The notes under the pieces were generated by a model that was not told the DNA's origin, did no database searches, and was given only the letters and a program-made list of their open reading frames with translations. A stretch of 64,000 nucleotides of DNA from Lachnospiraceae bacterium (GTDB taxonomy: Bacteria > Bacillota > Clostridia > Lachnospirales > Lachnospiraceae), in contig JAILRO010000023.1 in the NCBI GenBank assembly GCA_024698145.1, positions 1-64,000 of the forward strand, given 5' to 3'. Positions 8,911 to 18,924 of this stretch are shown piece by piece. How positions within the stretch are numbered: the stretch's first letter is position 1; every line of letters begins with the position of its first letter. The translations under genes were made by a program, and so were the position numbers.

Positions 8911-10263
8911 ATGAATACAAAATCAGACATCAAAATGGACATGATACATGGTCCACTACTAATTAAAATACTGAAGTTTGCTTTCCCGATCATAATGGGA
9001 AGTGTGATGCAGCAGCTTTTTTCGGCTGTAGATATTGCGGTTGTCGGAATGACGGGAGACAGCATAGGTCAGGCGGCAATTGGTGCCAATACGACTATAA
9101 TTGCACTGTTTGTTAATTTCTTCATCGGTCTTTCTGTCGGAATAAATGTTGTAATCGGCAACTACATAGGAAGCGACCATAAGGAGAAAATATCGGAGAC
9201 GGTGCATACGGTAATATTGTTTTCGATTTTGTCAGGTGTTGGTATTTTATTTGTGGTAGAGTTAATAGCAAGACCGATTCTTATTATCACATCAACGCCG
9301 GCTGACGTACTTGATATGGCAATAAGTTATTTGCGAATATATGCTTGTGGAATGCCATTTATATTTGTCTATAATTTTGGAACGGCAGTATTAAGAACTG
9401 TAGGTGACAGCAAGCGACCGCTCTTTGCGTTAATGGCAGCGGGAGTTATCAATATAGTGTTGGATATACTGCTTACTTTGGTTCTTAACATGGGAGTTGT
9501 AGGAGTTGCGATTGCGACAGCATTCTCCAATGTGATAAGTGCGTCAATTGTCATAATCCTTCTTCTGAAAGAAAAGGGACATATAAGGTTATACCCGAGA
9601 AAATTGCGGATTGAAATAGATTGTTTGTGCCGTGTGTTTAAAATCGGTTTTCCTGCCGGATTGCAGGCAATCGTTTTTTCCGTTGCCAATATGTGCATTC
9701 AAAAGACTATCAATTCTTATGGTGCCACGGCGGTTGCAGGTAATGCTATAGCACTCATTTTTGAGATACTTGCGTTTTATGTTGTTACGGGATTTAATCA
9801 GGCAGCGGTAACATTTACAAGCCAGAATTATGGCGCCGGCGACCTTGCGCGATGCAAAAAAGTACTGATAATTACTTTGCTTGCCGCGATTGTTACTACG
9901 AATATTGTTAACTTTACATTTATTTTCGGGGAGAACTTCTTTGTAAGAATATTTACTGCGGATCCGGCGGTAATTGATGTTGTATTTACCAGATTTAAAT
10001 GGGTGTTGTCGGTTCAGTTTGTTATATGCAGTTATGAGATATGCGCTTCGGTGCTTCGAGGATTCGGCCGCTCAATGGTTCCTGCATTTATTACAATATT
10101 TGGAACGTGTGTACTTAGGGTAATCTGGGTCAATACAGTGTGTTTGCGTTACAGGGATATAAGATATTGTTTCGTTGTATATCCGGTTTCATGGTTTGTT
10201 ACAGGTACGGCTGTTATGACGGCACTTTTTGTGGTGTGGCGACAGCTTAAAAAGGAAAATTGA
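8911..10263 (+). CDS. MATE family efflux transporter
   Basis: About 12 TMs; typical FPIIMGSVMQQLFSAVDIAVVG and later MATE blocks. Confidence 0.93.
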   Translation: MNTKSDIKMDMIHGPLLIKILKFAFPIIMGSVMQQLFSAVDIAVVGMTGDSIGQAAIGANTTIIALFVNFFIGLSVGINVVIGNYIGSDHKEKISETVHTVILFSILSGVGILFVVELIARPILIITSTPADVLDMAISYLRIYACGMPFIFVYNFGTAVLRTVGDSKRPLFALMAAGVINIVLDILLTLVLNMGVVGVAIATAFSNVISASIVIILLLKEKGHIRLYPRKLRIEIDCLCRVFKIGFPAGLQAIVFSVANMCIQKTINSYGATAVAGNAIALIFEILAFYVVTGFNQAAVTFTSQNYGAGDLARCKKVLIITLLAAIVTTNIVNFTFIFGENFFVRIFTADPAVIDVVFTRFKWVLSVQFVICSYEICASVLRGFGRSMVPAFITIFGTCVLRVIWVNTVCLRYRDIRYCFVVYPVSWFVTGTAVMTALFVVWRQLKKEN

Positions 10264-10413
10264 CCGTGGTTAAAATGGTTCGATATACCATTCTTTGGTA
10301 TTAAGATTATTATTGACAAAAAGATGAAAAAGGATAAAAATATTTCTTATAGTGTTTCTCATAGTTTGTTGTAACGAGAGAAGAAAGTTTTTAGGTGGAT
10401 AAGGGGGTACAAC

Positions 10414-12090
10414 ATGATATCAGATAACAGGATTTGGGTTGCAAATAACGAAGCCGGGGAGAAGATAATGCTCACACCCAAGCTTGCAAACCGTCACGGT
10501 CTTGTGGCAGGTGCGACGGGAACAGGTAAGACAGTTACGCTTAAAGTGATGGCGGAGAGTTTTTCGGATATGGGAGTCCCCGTGTTTATGGCTGATGTTA
10601 AGGGCGATATATCAAGCATAGCTAATCCCGGTACGGACAGTGCGGATATGCAGGAAAGAATTAATCGTTTCGGTCTTGCACAGGCAGGCTTTTCATATGC
10701 CGGTTATCCCGTGGCGCTTTGGGATATTTACGGTGAGAAAGGAATGCCGTTAAGAACGACGATTTCCGAGATGGGACCGCTTCTGCTTGCCCGTATTATG
10801 GAGTTAAATGATACGCAAACCGATATACTCTCAATTGTTTTTAAGATTGCGGACGATGATAATTTGTTATTAACAGATACAAAAGATTTGAAAGCGATGC
10901 TTAATTATGTGTCTGAACATGCCAAGGAATTAGAGGCAAGTTATGGCAAAATGAGCTCGACCTCAATTTCTTCGATTGTAAGAGCAGTGGTTGCGCTAGA
11001 GATTGCCGGAGGCGAGAAGTTCTTTGGAGAAACAGCACTTAATGTTGCCGATTTGTTTGCTATCGGTGATGGTGGCAGGGGTATGATTAACATATTAGAC
11101 AGTAGCTCACTAATCAACAACGGCAAGCTGTATTCAACATTTTTACTTTGGTTGCTTTCTGAATTATTCGAAATGCTTCCGGAAGTGGGAGACCTTGATA
11201 AGCCGAAGATGATATTCTTCTTCGATGAAGCACATCTGTTGTTTAAAGATGCACCGAAGGCACTTGTTGAGAAAGTCGAGCAGGTTGTAAAACTTATTCG
11301 TTCAAAAGGAGTAGGTGTGTATTTCTGCACACAGAATCCAAAGGATATTCCGGACGGTGTGCTTGCACAATTGGGTAATAAGGTACAGCATGCACTTCAC
11401 GCATATACGCCGGCAGACCAGAAAGCGGTTAAGGCGGCGGCACAGTCCTTTAGAGAGAATCCTGCATTTGATACATACGAAACTATTATGTCGCTTGGAA
11501 CAGGTGAAGCGGTTGTATCATTTCTTGAGGATGGCGGTGTGCCGGGAATTGCCCAAAAGGTGTCGATTCTTCCGCCGCGTTCACAATTTGCGGCGCTTGA
11601 TGATGCAAGGCGCGATGGTGTAATTAAAGGAAATATTTTATACAGCAAATACGAGAAGGCTTATGATCCGGAGTCTGCATACGAAGTTCTTGCAAGAAAA
11701 GGAGCAGAGGATGCGGCAAGAGCCGAAGAAGAAGCAAGGCTTGAACAGGAAGCAAAAGAACAGGCAAAGGCGGAAGCTGCTGCCGCAAAGGAGCAGGAAA
11801 AACTTGAGGCTTCGCAGGCAAGAGCACAGCAAAAGGCTGCGGAAATGCAGGCGAGGGCAGAAGCCAGACAAGCAGAGGCCAAAGCAAAAGCGGAAGCGAA
11901 AGAAGCGGCTGCTGAGGAGAGAAGAAAGAAGCAGGCAGTTAAGTCGGTTGGCAACTCCGTTGCCGGGACTGTCGGACGTGAAGTAGGCAAACAGGCGTTA
12001 TCCGGTATGGGAAGCTTTGGAAAAAGGCTTGGTGGTAACGTTGGAGCAAGCATTGGCCGAGGACTGTTTTCGACATTACTTAAAATGTAA
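10414..12090 (+). CDS. DUF853 / HerA-like helicase-family ATPase (YjgR-like)
   Basis: Walker A GATGTGKTVTLK, MADVKGDISSIANPG, Walker B IFFFDEAHLLF, Ala/Glu-rich coiled-coil C-terminus. Confidence 0.9.
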   Translation: MISDNRIWVANNEAGEKIMLTPKLANRHGLVAGATGTGKTVTLKVMAESFSDMGVPVFMADVKGDISSIANPGTDSADMQERINRFGLAQAGFSYAGYPVALWDIYGEKGMPLRTTISEMGPLLLARIMELNDTQTDILSIVFKIADDDNLLLTDTKDLKAMLNYVSEHAKELEASYGKMSSTSISSIVRAVVALEIAGGEKFFGETALNVADLFAIGDGGRGMINILDSSSLINNGKLYSTFLLWLLSELFEMLPEVGDLDKPKMIFFFDEAHLLFKDAPKALVEKVEQVVKLIRSKGVGVYFCTQNPKDIPDGVLAQLGNKVQHALHAYTPADQKAVKAAAQSFRENPAFDTYETIMSLGTGEAVVSFLEDGGVPGIAQKVSILPPRSQFAALDDARRDGVIKGNILYSKYEKAYDPESAYEVLARKGAEDAARAEEEARLEQEAKEQAKAEAAAAKEQEKLEASQARAQQKAAEMQARAEARQAEAKAKAEAKEAAAEERRKKQAVKSVGNSVAGTVGREVGKQALSGMGSFGKRLGGNVGASIGRGLFSTLLKM

Positions 12091-12128
12091 TTACAATGAT
12101 TACATAACATACAATTTGGAGGGAACGT

Positions 12129-14537
12129 ATGGAACCAAACGGAGGAAGGGAAAAACATGTCACTTCGGGTGGCAAAGGAGTACACAAAAGAGGAGAGGGT
12201 TTAGGAACCGGTCCTGTTGGAAAGAGTGACGGATATGCAGGACGAACCGAAGCTTCAAGCGGTAACAGAGCATCCGGTGGTGGTTCTGGAATGAACCCTA
12301 AGACTGCTATAATCCTGTTTATTTTGTTGGCAGTTCTTGGTGGAGGCGGTGGCGGTGCTGCGCTTTTTGGTAGTGACGGCGCCGATGATTATGCTGAACC
12401 AACAGGCAATCAGAGTGAAACAACCCCGCAGGAGCAACAAGCCGGTGCATCTTCGCTTTTGGGAATGCTTACCGGATTTACCGGTAACAATAATGTAACT
12501 ACCGGTTGGGATACTGCCAAAAACACAGGACAGCTTAATCGTTCGGTAGCAGCGGGTTCAAGAGAGAAAAGAACACAGATTTTGGGCGCGGGCAAGGATA
12601 CCGTTACAATTATGATATATATGTGCGGTACAGACCTCGAATCAAGGGGCGGCATGGCGTCAAATGATATTGCGGAAATGTGTGCTGCCAACATCACAGA
12701 TAAAGTCAATATCCTCATTTACACCGGTGGTTGTAAGGCATGGAAAACATCGGGTATAAGTAATGATGTCAACCAGATTTATCGCGTTCATCAGGGAAAA
12801 CTTGAGCGAGTTGTGGAGAATGATGGCACCAAGGTTATGACAATGCCGGAGAATCTTACATCATTTATCAAATGGTGTAATGAGAATTATCCTGCTAATC
12901 GTAATGATTTGATTTTCTGGGATCACGGAGGTGGTTCTATTAGTGGTTACGGATATGACGAGAAGTTTGCAACAGCCGGCTCTATGAACCTTTCAAAAAT
13001 TAACAAGGCATTAAAAGACAGCGGGGTAACATTTGATTTCATTGGTTTTGATGCATGTCTTATGGCAACATTAGAAACAGCATTGGTTACGTCTAATTAC
13101 GCGGATTATCTTATAGCATCCGAGGAGACGGAGCCCGGCATTGGCTGGTATTACACGGATTGGTTGAATAGCCTTTGTACAAATACTTCCCAGGATACTT
13201 TGGATACTGCAAAGAATATAATAGACGGATTTGTAACAAAATGTGACGAGAAATGCCGTGGTCAGAAAACAACCCTTTCGGTTATTGACCTTGCGGAGAT
13301 TTCGTATACGGTTCCGGAGAAGCTGTCAGCATTTTCCGGTTCAACCATGAATCTTATAAAGGGTGACGATTATAAGCTGGTGTCTGACGCAAGAGCGGGC
13401 ACGAGAGAGTTTGCGGTTTCATCAAAGATAGACCAGATAGACCTCGTCAATTTTGCAAACCATATAGGAACCGATGAAGCGAAGGAGCTTTCTAAAGCGT
13501 TGCTTGGTGCGGTTAAATATAATCGTACTTCATCAAACATGAGCAATGCGTATGGAGTTTCCATTTACTTCCCATACAGAAAGGCATCAAAAGTTGATAC
13601 CTTGGTAAGTACCTATAACGAGATAGGCATGGATGACGAATATGCTAAATGTATCAAGTCCTTTGCAGGTATGGAAACCGGCGGACAGATTGGCGCAGGC
13701 GGACAAAGCTCACCGATAAGTTCTTTGCTTGGCATGAGTGGAGGAAGCAATACCGTAACAGGTTCGGATGCCCTTGGTGCACTTCTTTCGGCTTATATGA
13801 ACAGCAAGAAGAGCATAGACGGAATTGACAGAGCAAACACTGCCTACATGGATGATGAGGATTGCTTTGATGCAGAGAGTGCATCGGAATATATTGCGGC
13901 TAATCAGTTTGATTCTTCCGAGCTTATCTGGGAGAAAGATGATGAAGGCAAACATATCATGGCTCTTGCCGATGATAAATGGGCGCTCATACAGTCATTA
14001 CAGCTTAATATGTTCTATGATGACGGTGGCGGATACATAGACCTTGGTCTTGATAATGTGTATAAGTTCACAAGCGACGGAAGACTCATAGGCGAGACGG
14101 ACAATACATGGCTTTCGATTGATGGACAGCCGGTGGCTTACTACTATGAGGGCACAGTAAGAGATGGTGACAAATATACCATAACCGGTAGAGTTCCCGC
14201 ACTTCTTAACGGAGAACGTGTTAATCTTATAATTGTGTTTGATAATGAGAATCCGTATGGTTATATTGCAGGCGCAAGATATGACTATGTGGAAAGTGAG
14301 ACGGATACGGTAGCCAAAGCAACAACAGAGCTTAATGAGGGAGATACAATTGACTTCCTTTGTGATTACTATACGTATGATGGTATATACAAAGACAGCT
14401 ACATGTTGGGCGAACAGTTGATATATGAAGAAGGCTTGGAAATCAGCAATACAGACGTTGGTGGTGACACACAGATTACTTACCTTCTTACCGACATTTA
14501 CGGGCAGGAATATTGGACCCCGGTAGTGCCGAATTAA
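12129..14537 (+). CDS. Membrane-anchored clostripain-related cysteine protease (C11)
   Basis: YMCGTDLES, FWDHGGGS, FDACLMA catalytic blocks; Gly-rich N-terminus then one TM. Confidence 0.88.
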   Translation: MEPNGGREKHVTSGGKGVHKRGEGLGTGPVGKSDGYAGRTEASSGNRASGGGSGMNPKTAIILFILLAVLGGGGGGAALFGSDGADDYAEPTGNQSETTPQEQQAGASSLLGMLTGFTGNNNVTTGWDTAKNTGQLNRSVAAGSREKRTQILGAGKDTVTIMIYMCGTDLESRGGMASNDIAEMCAANITDKVNILIYTGGCKAWKTSGISNDVNQIYRVHQGKLERVVENDGTKVMTMPENLTSFIKWCNENYPANRNDLIFWDHGGGSISGYGYDEKFATAGSMNLSKINKALKDSGVTFDFIGFDACLMATLETALVTSNYADYLIASEETEPGIGWYYTDWLNSLCTNTSQDTLDTAKNIIDGFVTKCDEKCRGQKTTLSVIDLAEISYTVPEKLSAFSGSTMNLIKGDDYKLVSDARAGTREFAVSSKIDQIDLVNFANHIGTDEAKELSKALLGAVKYNRTSSNMSNAYGVSIYFPYRKASKVDTLVSTYNEIGMDDEYAKCIKSFAGMETGGQIGAGGQSSPISSLLGMSGGSNTVTGSDALGALLSAYMNSKKSIDGIDRANTAYMDDEDCFDAESASEYIAANQFDSSELIWEKDDEGKHIMALADDKWALIQSLQLNMFYDDGGGYIDLGLDNVYKFTSDGRLIGETDNTWLSIDGQPVAYYYEGTVRDGDKYTITGRVPALLNGERVNLIIVFDNENPYGYIAGARYDYVESETDTVAKATTELNEGDTIDFLCDYYTYDGIYKDSYMLGEQLIYEEGLEISNTDVGGDTQITYLLTDIYGQEYWTPVVPN

Positions 14538-14660
14538 TTAGATGAATTGTCAGAATTTTTGTTGTTAAAAGGCTTAACGTATGGTAAAATTGAGAGGTAG
14601 AAATGACTATTCACACTATAGTTGAGGGACAATAATTTGCATATGCAAGGAGTGGAGAGA

Positions 14661-16157
14661 ATGAATGAAGCAATAATGAATTCAGGAAGAGATGAAGAGC
14701 TTGCAATTGCCAACAAAAAAGCGGTAATTGCTTTAACAATTATTTGTTCGATTATATCGGTGGCATATCTTTTGGAGGTTGTGAAACAAACAAGATCTGT
14801 AGGATATGTGCTGTTGGTAATAGCACTTGCCATGATACCCGTAATTCTTTCGTGGATTGATATCAAGAGTAATCCCGCATCACTTAATACCAAACATATT
14901 GTTGGAATAGGTTATGCGTTGATGTACGGTTTTGTATTGCTTACGACCAGTAACATATTGGTGTTTACGTATGCCATTCCTATTTTGATAATCATTACAC
15001 TGTACAATGATGTCAAGTTTGTGCTTGCTAATGGAATCGGAGTAATTGTTTTAAACCTTATTGAAATTGGAATCCTTATGTACAAGGGAATGATGCCGGA
15101 CACAGCAACTGCTGAGATTCAGGGCCTTGTTGTGGTTATGATAGTTATTTACCTTATCATGGTTACAACCGCAACCATCGATTTCCAGAAAATGAGAATG
15201 GGACGTCTCGGTGCAGAGCATGAGAAGACAACAATGCTTCTTGGAGAGATAATGGAAGTTTCGTCAAAGGTAACAGAAACAGTTACCGAGCTTACAGAGG
15301 AAATGGACGGACTTAAGAAATCGGTAGACCAGACGGTTGAATCAATGACAGAGGTAACAACAGGAACCGGTGAGTCGGCTGACGCAGCACAGAATCAGTT
15401 GACACAGACAAGCGAGATTACCGAGCACATTAAGGGTGTTGAATCCGCTGCAAGAACAATTAACGAGAATGTTGCTATGGCCGGAGACGCTGTATCAACA
15501 GGACAGAAGAATATATCACAGATGACTGCCTTGACAAAACAGGTAGATACAGCAGGTAAGGATGTTGCAAGTGCACTTGATACTTTCAAGGAGACTGCAG
15601 CTCAGATGAACTCGATTACAGATATTATTACAAGTGTTGCTTCACAGACAAGTCTTCTTGCGTTAAATGCTTCCATTGAGGCTGCAAGAGCAGGAGAGGC
15701 CGGACGAGGATTTGCCGTAGTTGCTTCCGAGATTTCTAATCTTGCCGGACAGACAACAGAAGCTACCGACAATATCACAAAGCTTATTAATGACATTACA
15801 TCGCAGGTTGGAACAATGGTATCAACTATAGAGAATCTTCTTGAAGCCGGTGAAAAAGAGAGCCAGTGTGCATCAGAAACCGCAACAAGCTTTGAGCAGA
15901 TTTCAGAAGGCGTTGAGGTTATCAAACATTATGCTGATGAGCTTGATAGTGTGGTTGATAAGCTTGCGGTTGCCAACGATGAGATTGCAAACAGTGTACA
16001 GACCATATCTGCAATAACCGAAGAGGTTACTGCTCATGCAACGGAAACACTTGATATTAGCGAGAAAAATCAGGATATCGTGGCTCATATCAATACACTT
16101 GTTGAAGATCTTAATGATAATGCAGAGAAGTTGAAATCACACGAGAATGATATGTAA
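14661..16157 (+). CDS. Methyl-accepting chemotaxis protein
   Basis: Signalling hairpin [42 protein letters not shown]-terminal TMs. Confidence 0.95.
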   Translation: MNEAIMNSGRDEELAIANKKAVIALTIICSIISVAYLLEVVKQTRSVGYVLLVIALAMIPVILSWIDIKSNPASLNTKHIVGIGYALMYGFVLLTTSNILVFTYAIPILIIITLYNDVKFVLANGIGVIVLNLIEIGILMYKGMMPDTATAEIQGLVVVMIVIYLIMVTTATIDFQKMRMGRLGAEHEKTTMLLGEIMEVSSKVTETVTELTEEMDGLKKSVDQTVESMTEVTTGTGESADAAQNQLTQTSEITEHIKGVESAARTINENVAMAGDAVSTGQKNISQMTALTKQVDTAGKDVASALDTFKETAAQMNSITDIITSVASQTSLLALNASIEAARAGEAGRGFAVVASEISNLAGQTTEATDNITKLINDITSQVGTMVSTIENLLEAGEKESQCASETATSFEQISEGVEVIKHYADELDSVVDKLAVANDEIANSVQTISAITEEVTAHATETLDISEKNQDIVAHINTLVEDLNDNAEKLKSHENDM

Positions 16158-16176
16158 TTGCAAACCATTATAAATG

Positions 16177-16205
16177 CAGGCGGGACAAAAGCCCCGCCTG
16201 TTTTA
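16177..16205 (+). terminator. Terminator after MCP gene
   Basis: CAGGCGGG-acaaaagc-CCCGCCTG-TTTT. Confidence 0.9.
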
Positions 16206-16279
16206 TGTTTTGCTTGACTTTCATATTTTAATATGTAATAATTTTGCAAGATTTGTTATATAGAAGAGGACGGTTAGGA

Positions 16280-16966
16280 ATGAACGGTTTTGCGCAGTTT
16301 CAGGACACATTTTACAAATGTTTTATAAAAGATGACAGATATACGCTGATGCTTGATGGAATCGGTGTAACTATAAGGGTTGCGTTACTTGCGGCAGTGC
16401 TTGGAATCTTGATTGGATTTCTCATCGCACTTTGCAACCTGTCAAAGAAGAAAATACTCAATATAATCGGTAAAGTATATACAGATATTATACGAGGAAC
16501 ACCTTCCGTAACACAGCTCATGATTGTGTATTTCGTTGTTTTTGCGTCAGTTCATTTGGATAAATGGATTATTGCAGCGATAGCATTTTCAATCAATTCG
16601 GGTGCGTATGTGTCGGAGATAATCCGTGCGGGAATCCTTTCGGTAGATAAGGGTCAGACGGAAGCGGGACGTTCTTTGGGACTTAATGCAAAGCAGACTA
16701 TGATGAGCATTGTTGTTCCACAGGCTATGAAGAATATTTTCCCGGCACTTGGTAATGAGTTTATTACTCTTGTCAAGGAGACGGCAATTGTCGGATATGT
16801 TGGACTTGTCGATATTCAGAAAGCCGGAGATTTCATAAAGAGTGCTACATATGAAGCATTTATGCCACTTATTGGAACTGCTGTTATTTATTTTGTGCTT
16901 ATCAAACTTTTGACTTTGGGACTTGCAAAGATTGAGGCTGGTCTTAGAAAGTCTGATGTAAGGTAA
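16280..16966 (+). CDS. Polar amino acid ABC transporter permease (HisM/GlnP type)
   Basis: [44 protein letters not shown]. Confidence 0.93.
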   Translation: MNGFAQFQDTFYKCFIKDDRYTLMLDGIGVTIRVALLAAVLGILIGFLIALCNLSKKKILNIIGKVYTDIIRGTPSVTQLMIVYFVVFASVHLDKWIIAAIAFSINSGAYVSEIIRAGILSVDKGQTEAGRSLGLNAKQTMMSIVVPQAMKNIFPALGNEFITLVKETAIVGYVGLVDIQKAGDFIKSATYEAFMPLIGTAVIYFVLIKLLTLGLAKIEAGLRKSDVR

Positions 16967-17024
16967 CAGATATGAATACAAGAGGACATATATTGTGTGT
17001 CAGCTTGTGGGAGGATTTTGTAGA

Positions 17025-17750
17025 ATGATAGATGTTAAGCATTTGAAGAAAAGCTTTGATAATTTGGAAGTCTTAGCGGATATAAATGAAACCATTGAAG
17101 AAGGAGAAGTGGTAGTTGTAATCGGACCTTCAGGTTCCGGTAAAAGTACTTTCCTTCGTTGTCTTAACCTTTTGGAAACCCCTGATGAGGGAGAAGTATG
17201 GGTTGATGGCGAGCAGATAAATGTCGATGGAGTTGACGTTAACCGTGTAAGACAGAAAATGGGAATGGTTTTCCAGCATTTTAACTTGTTCCCACATTTG
17301 ACGGTTATGGAGAACATAACTCTTGCGCCGGTAAAACTTGGCAAAATGACCAAGGAGGAGGCCGAGGAGAAAGGAAGAAAACTTCTCGAAACAGTTGGTC
17401 TTTCGGAGAAAGCAGATGCATATCCAATTCAGCTTTCCGGTGGACAGAAGCAGAGAATTGCGATTGCAAGATCTCTTGCAATGGATCCGGAGATAATGCT
17501 GTTTGACGAGCCGACAAGTGCTCTTGATCCGGAAATGGTTGGCGATGTTCTTGATGTAATGAAAAAGCTTGCAAAGAACGGCATGACAATGGTGGTTGTT
17601 ACTCACGAGATGGGATTTGCAAGAGAAGTAGGAACAAGAATATTGTTTATGGATGAAGGTCTTGTTATGGAAAGCGGAACACCTGACCAGATATTCGGTA
17701 ATCCGCAGAATGAGAGAACGAAACTATTTTTAAGTAAAGTGCTTAAATAG
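17025..17750 (+). CDS. Polar amino acid ABC transporter ATP-binding protein (GlnQ type)
   Basis: [50 protein letters not shown]. Confidence 0.95.
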   Translation: MIDVKHLKKSFDNLEVLADINETIEEGEVVVVIGPSGSGKSTFLRCLNLLETPDEGEVWVDGEQINVDGVDVNRVRQKMGMVFQHFNLFPHLTVMENITLAPVKLGKMTKEEAEEKGRKLLETVGLSEKADAYPIQLSGGQKQRIAIARSLAMDPEIMLFDEPTSALDPEMVGDVLDVMKKLAKNGMTMVVVTHEMGFAREVGTRILFMDEGLVMESGTPDQIFGNPQNERTKLFLSKVLK

Positions 17751-17786
17751 TTCACAATATATTTAAAAGAAAGAGGAGAATGTGAG

Positions 17787-18569
17787 ATGAAAAAGGTAAC
17801 AAAAATTGCTGCACTTTTATGCATGAGTGTTTTTGCATTTGGTGCTCTTACAGCTTGTGGAAACGTTGTTGACAAAAATGAGAAGTCAGAGGGTGAAGAC
17901 ATTGTTTTCGGAACTAATGCAGAGTTTCCACCATTTGAGTTTGTTTCAAGCGGAAGCGGTGTAATTGAAGATTTCGACGGAATCGATATGAAGATTGCCA
18001 AGCAGATTGGTGACGACAACGGTGCTAATGCAAAGATTGAGAACATGGAGTTCGATTCACTTCTTATCGCGCTTGAGAATGGACAGGTTGATGCGGTAAT
18101 CGCAGGAATGTCTATTACAGACGAGCGTAAAGAGGCTGTTGATTTCTCGGTTCCTTATTATACAGCAACACAGGTTATGATTGTAAGAGAAGATTCTGAT
18201 ATTGCCAAGGCAACAGATATGGAAGGCAAGAACATTGCTGTAATCCAGGGATATACTGGTGAAGAGTGTGTTAAGGGCTTAGGATATGAGTACGAGGCTT
18301 TCAAGAAGGGTACAGAGACAATCCTTGAGCTTGTAAATGGTAAGTGTGACGTGGTTGTAATCGATTCTGCTACAGCCAAGAAGTACGTTGCTGACAACGA
18401 AGGTCTTAAGATTGTAGAAGATGAGGGCGCATTCGGTAAAGAGGAGTACGGTATTGCAGTTAAGAAGGGAAACAAAGAGCTTCTTGACAAGATCAATATC
18501 TCGATCCAGAAGATGCTTGATGATGGAACAATTGCAACTTGGGCAACTGAGTATTCAGATGCAGAGTAA
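17787..18569 (+). CDS. Amino acid ABC transporter substrate-binding lipoprotein
   Basis: Lipobox ALTACG; SBP family 3 pattern FGTNAEFPPFEF, GMSITDERKEAVDFSVPYY. Confidence 0.94.
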   Translation: MKKVTKIAALLCMSVFAFGALTACGNVVDKNEKSEGEDIVFGTNAEFPPFEFVSSGSGVIEDFDGIDMKIAKQIGDDNGANAKIENMEFDSLLIALENGQVDAVIAGMSITDERKEAVDFSVPYYTATQVMIVREDSDIAKATDMEGKNIAVIQGYTGEECVKGLGYEYEAFKKGTETILELVNGKCDVVVIDSATAKKYVADNEGLKIVEDEGAFGKEEYGIAVKKGNKELLDKINISIQKMLDDGTIATWATEYSDAE

Positions 18570-18597
18570 ACTTAGCGAGGTTAATCACTATACTAAC

Positions 18598-18629
18598 AGA
18601 AAGAGATGTACTTACGTACATCTCTTTCT
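18598..18629 (+). terminator. Terminator after amino acid ABC operon
   Basis: AGAAAGAGATGTAC-ttac-GTACATCTCTTTCT. Confidence 0.85.
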
Positions 18630-18924
18630 ATATATTAGATATATTTATTCACAGGTTTCCTCCTTAGCACAGTTTCAACGCAGACACGTAGCACAAGGCA
18701 TGCCCTGTCTCTAAGCTCGTGCTAAACACTCGCTAAGAGAGAGGGGATCTCACTCCGTTTTGAGCGCAACGGTACTAAATTCGCATTTCATGCTCATTAA
18801 GTACCGGCGGTCAAAAAGGGTCTGCTTATGAAAACTATGTTAAGGAGAAAACCTGTACTCAACATATTCAAAAAAGAACGATGACGTAAGGACAATTAAC
18901 ACAGCAAATAATTCGAAAGGAATA

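Noticed and set aside
11661-12185. 174-aa Ala/Ser-rich minus-strand ORF
   Set aside because: Antisense shadow of the Ala/Glu-rich coiled coil in the DUF853 gene.
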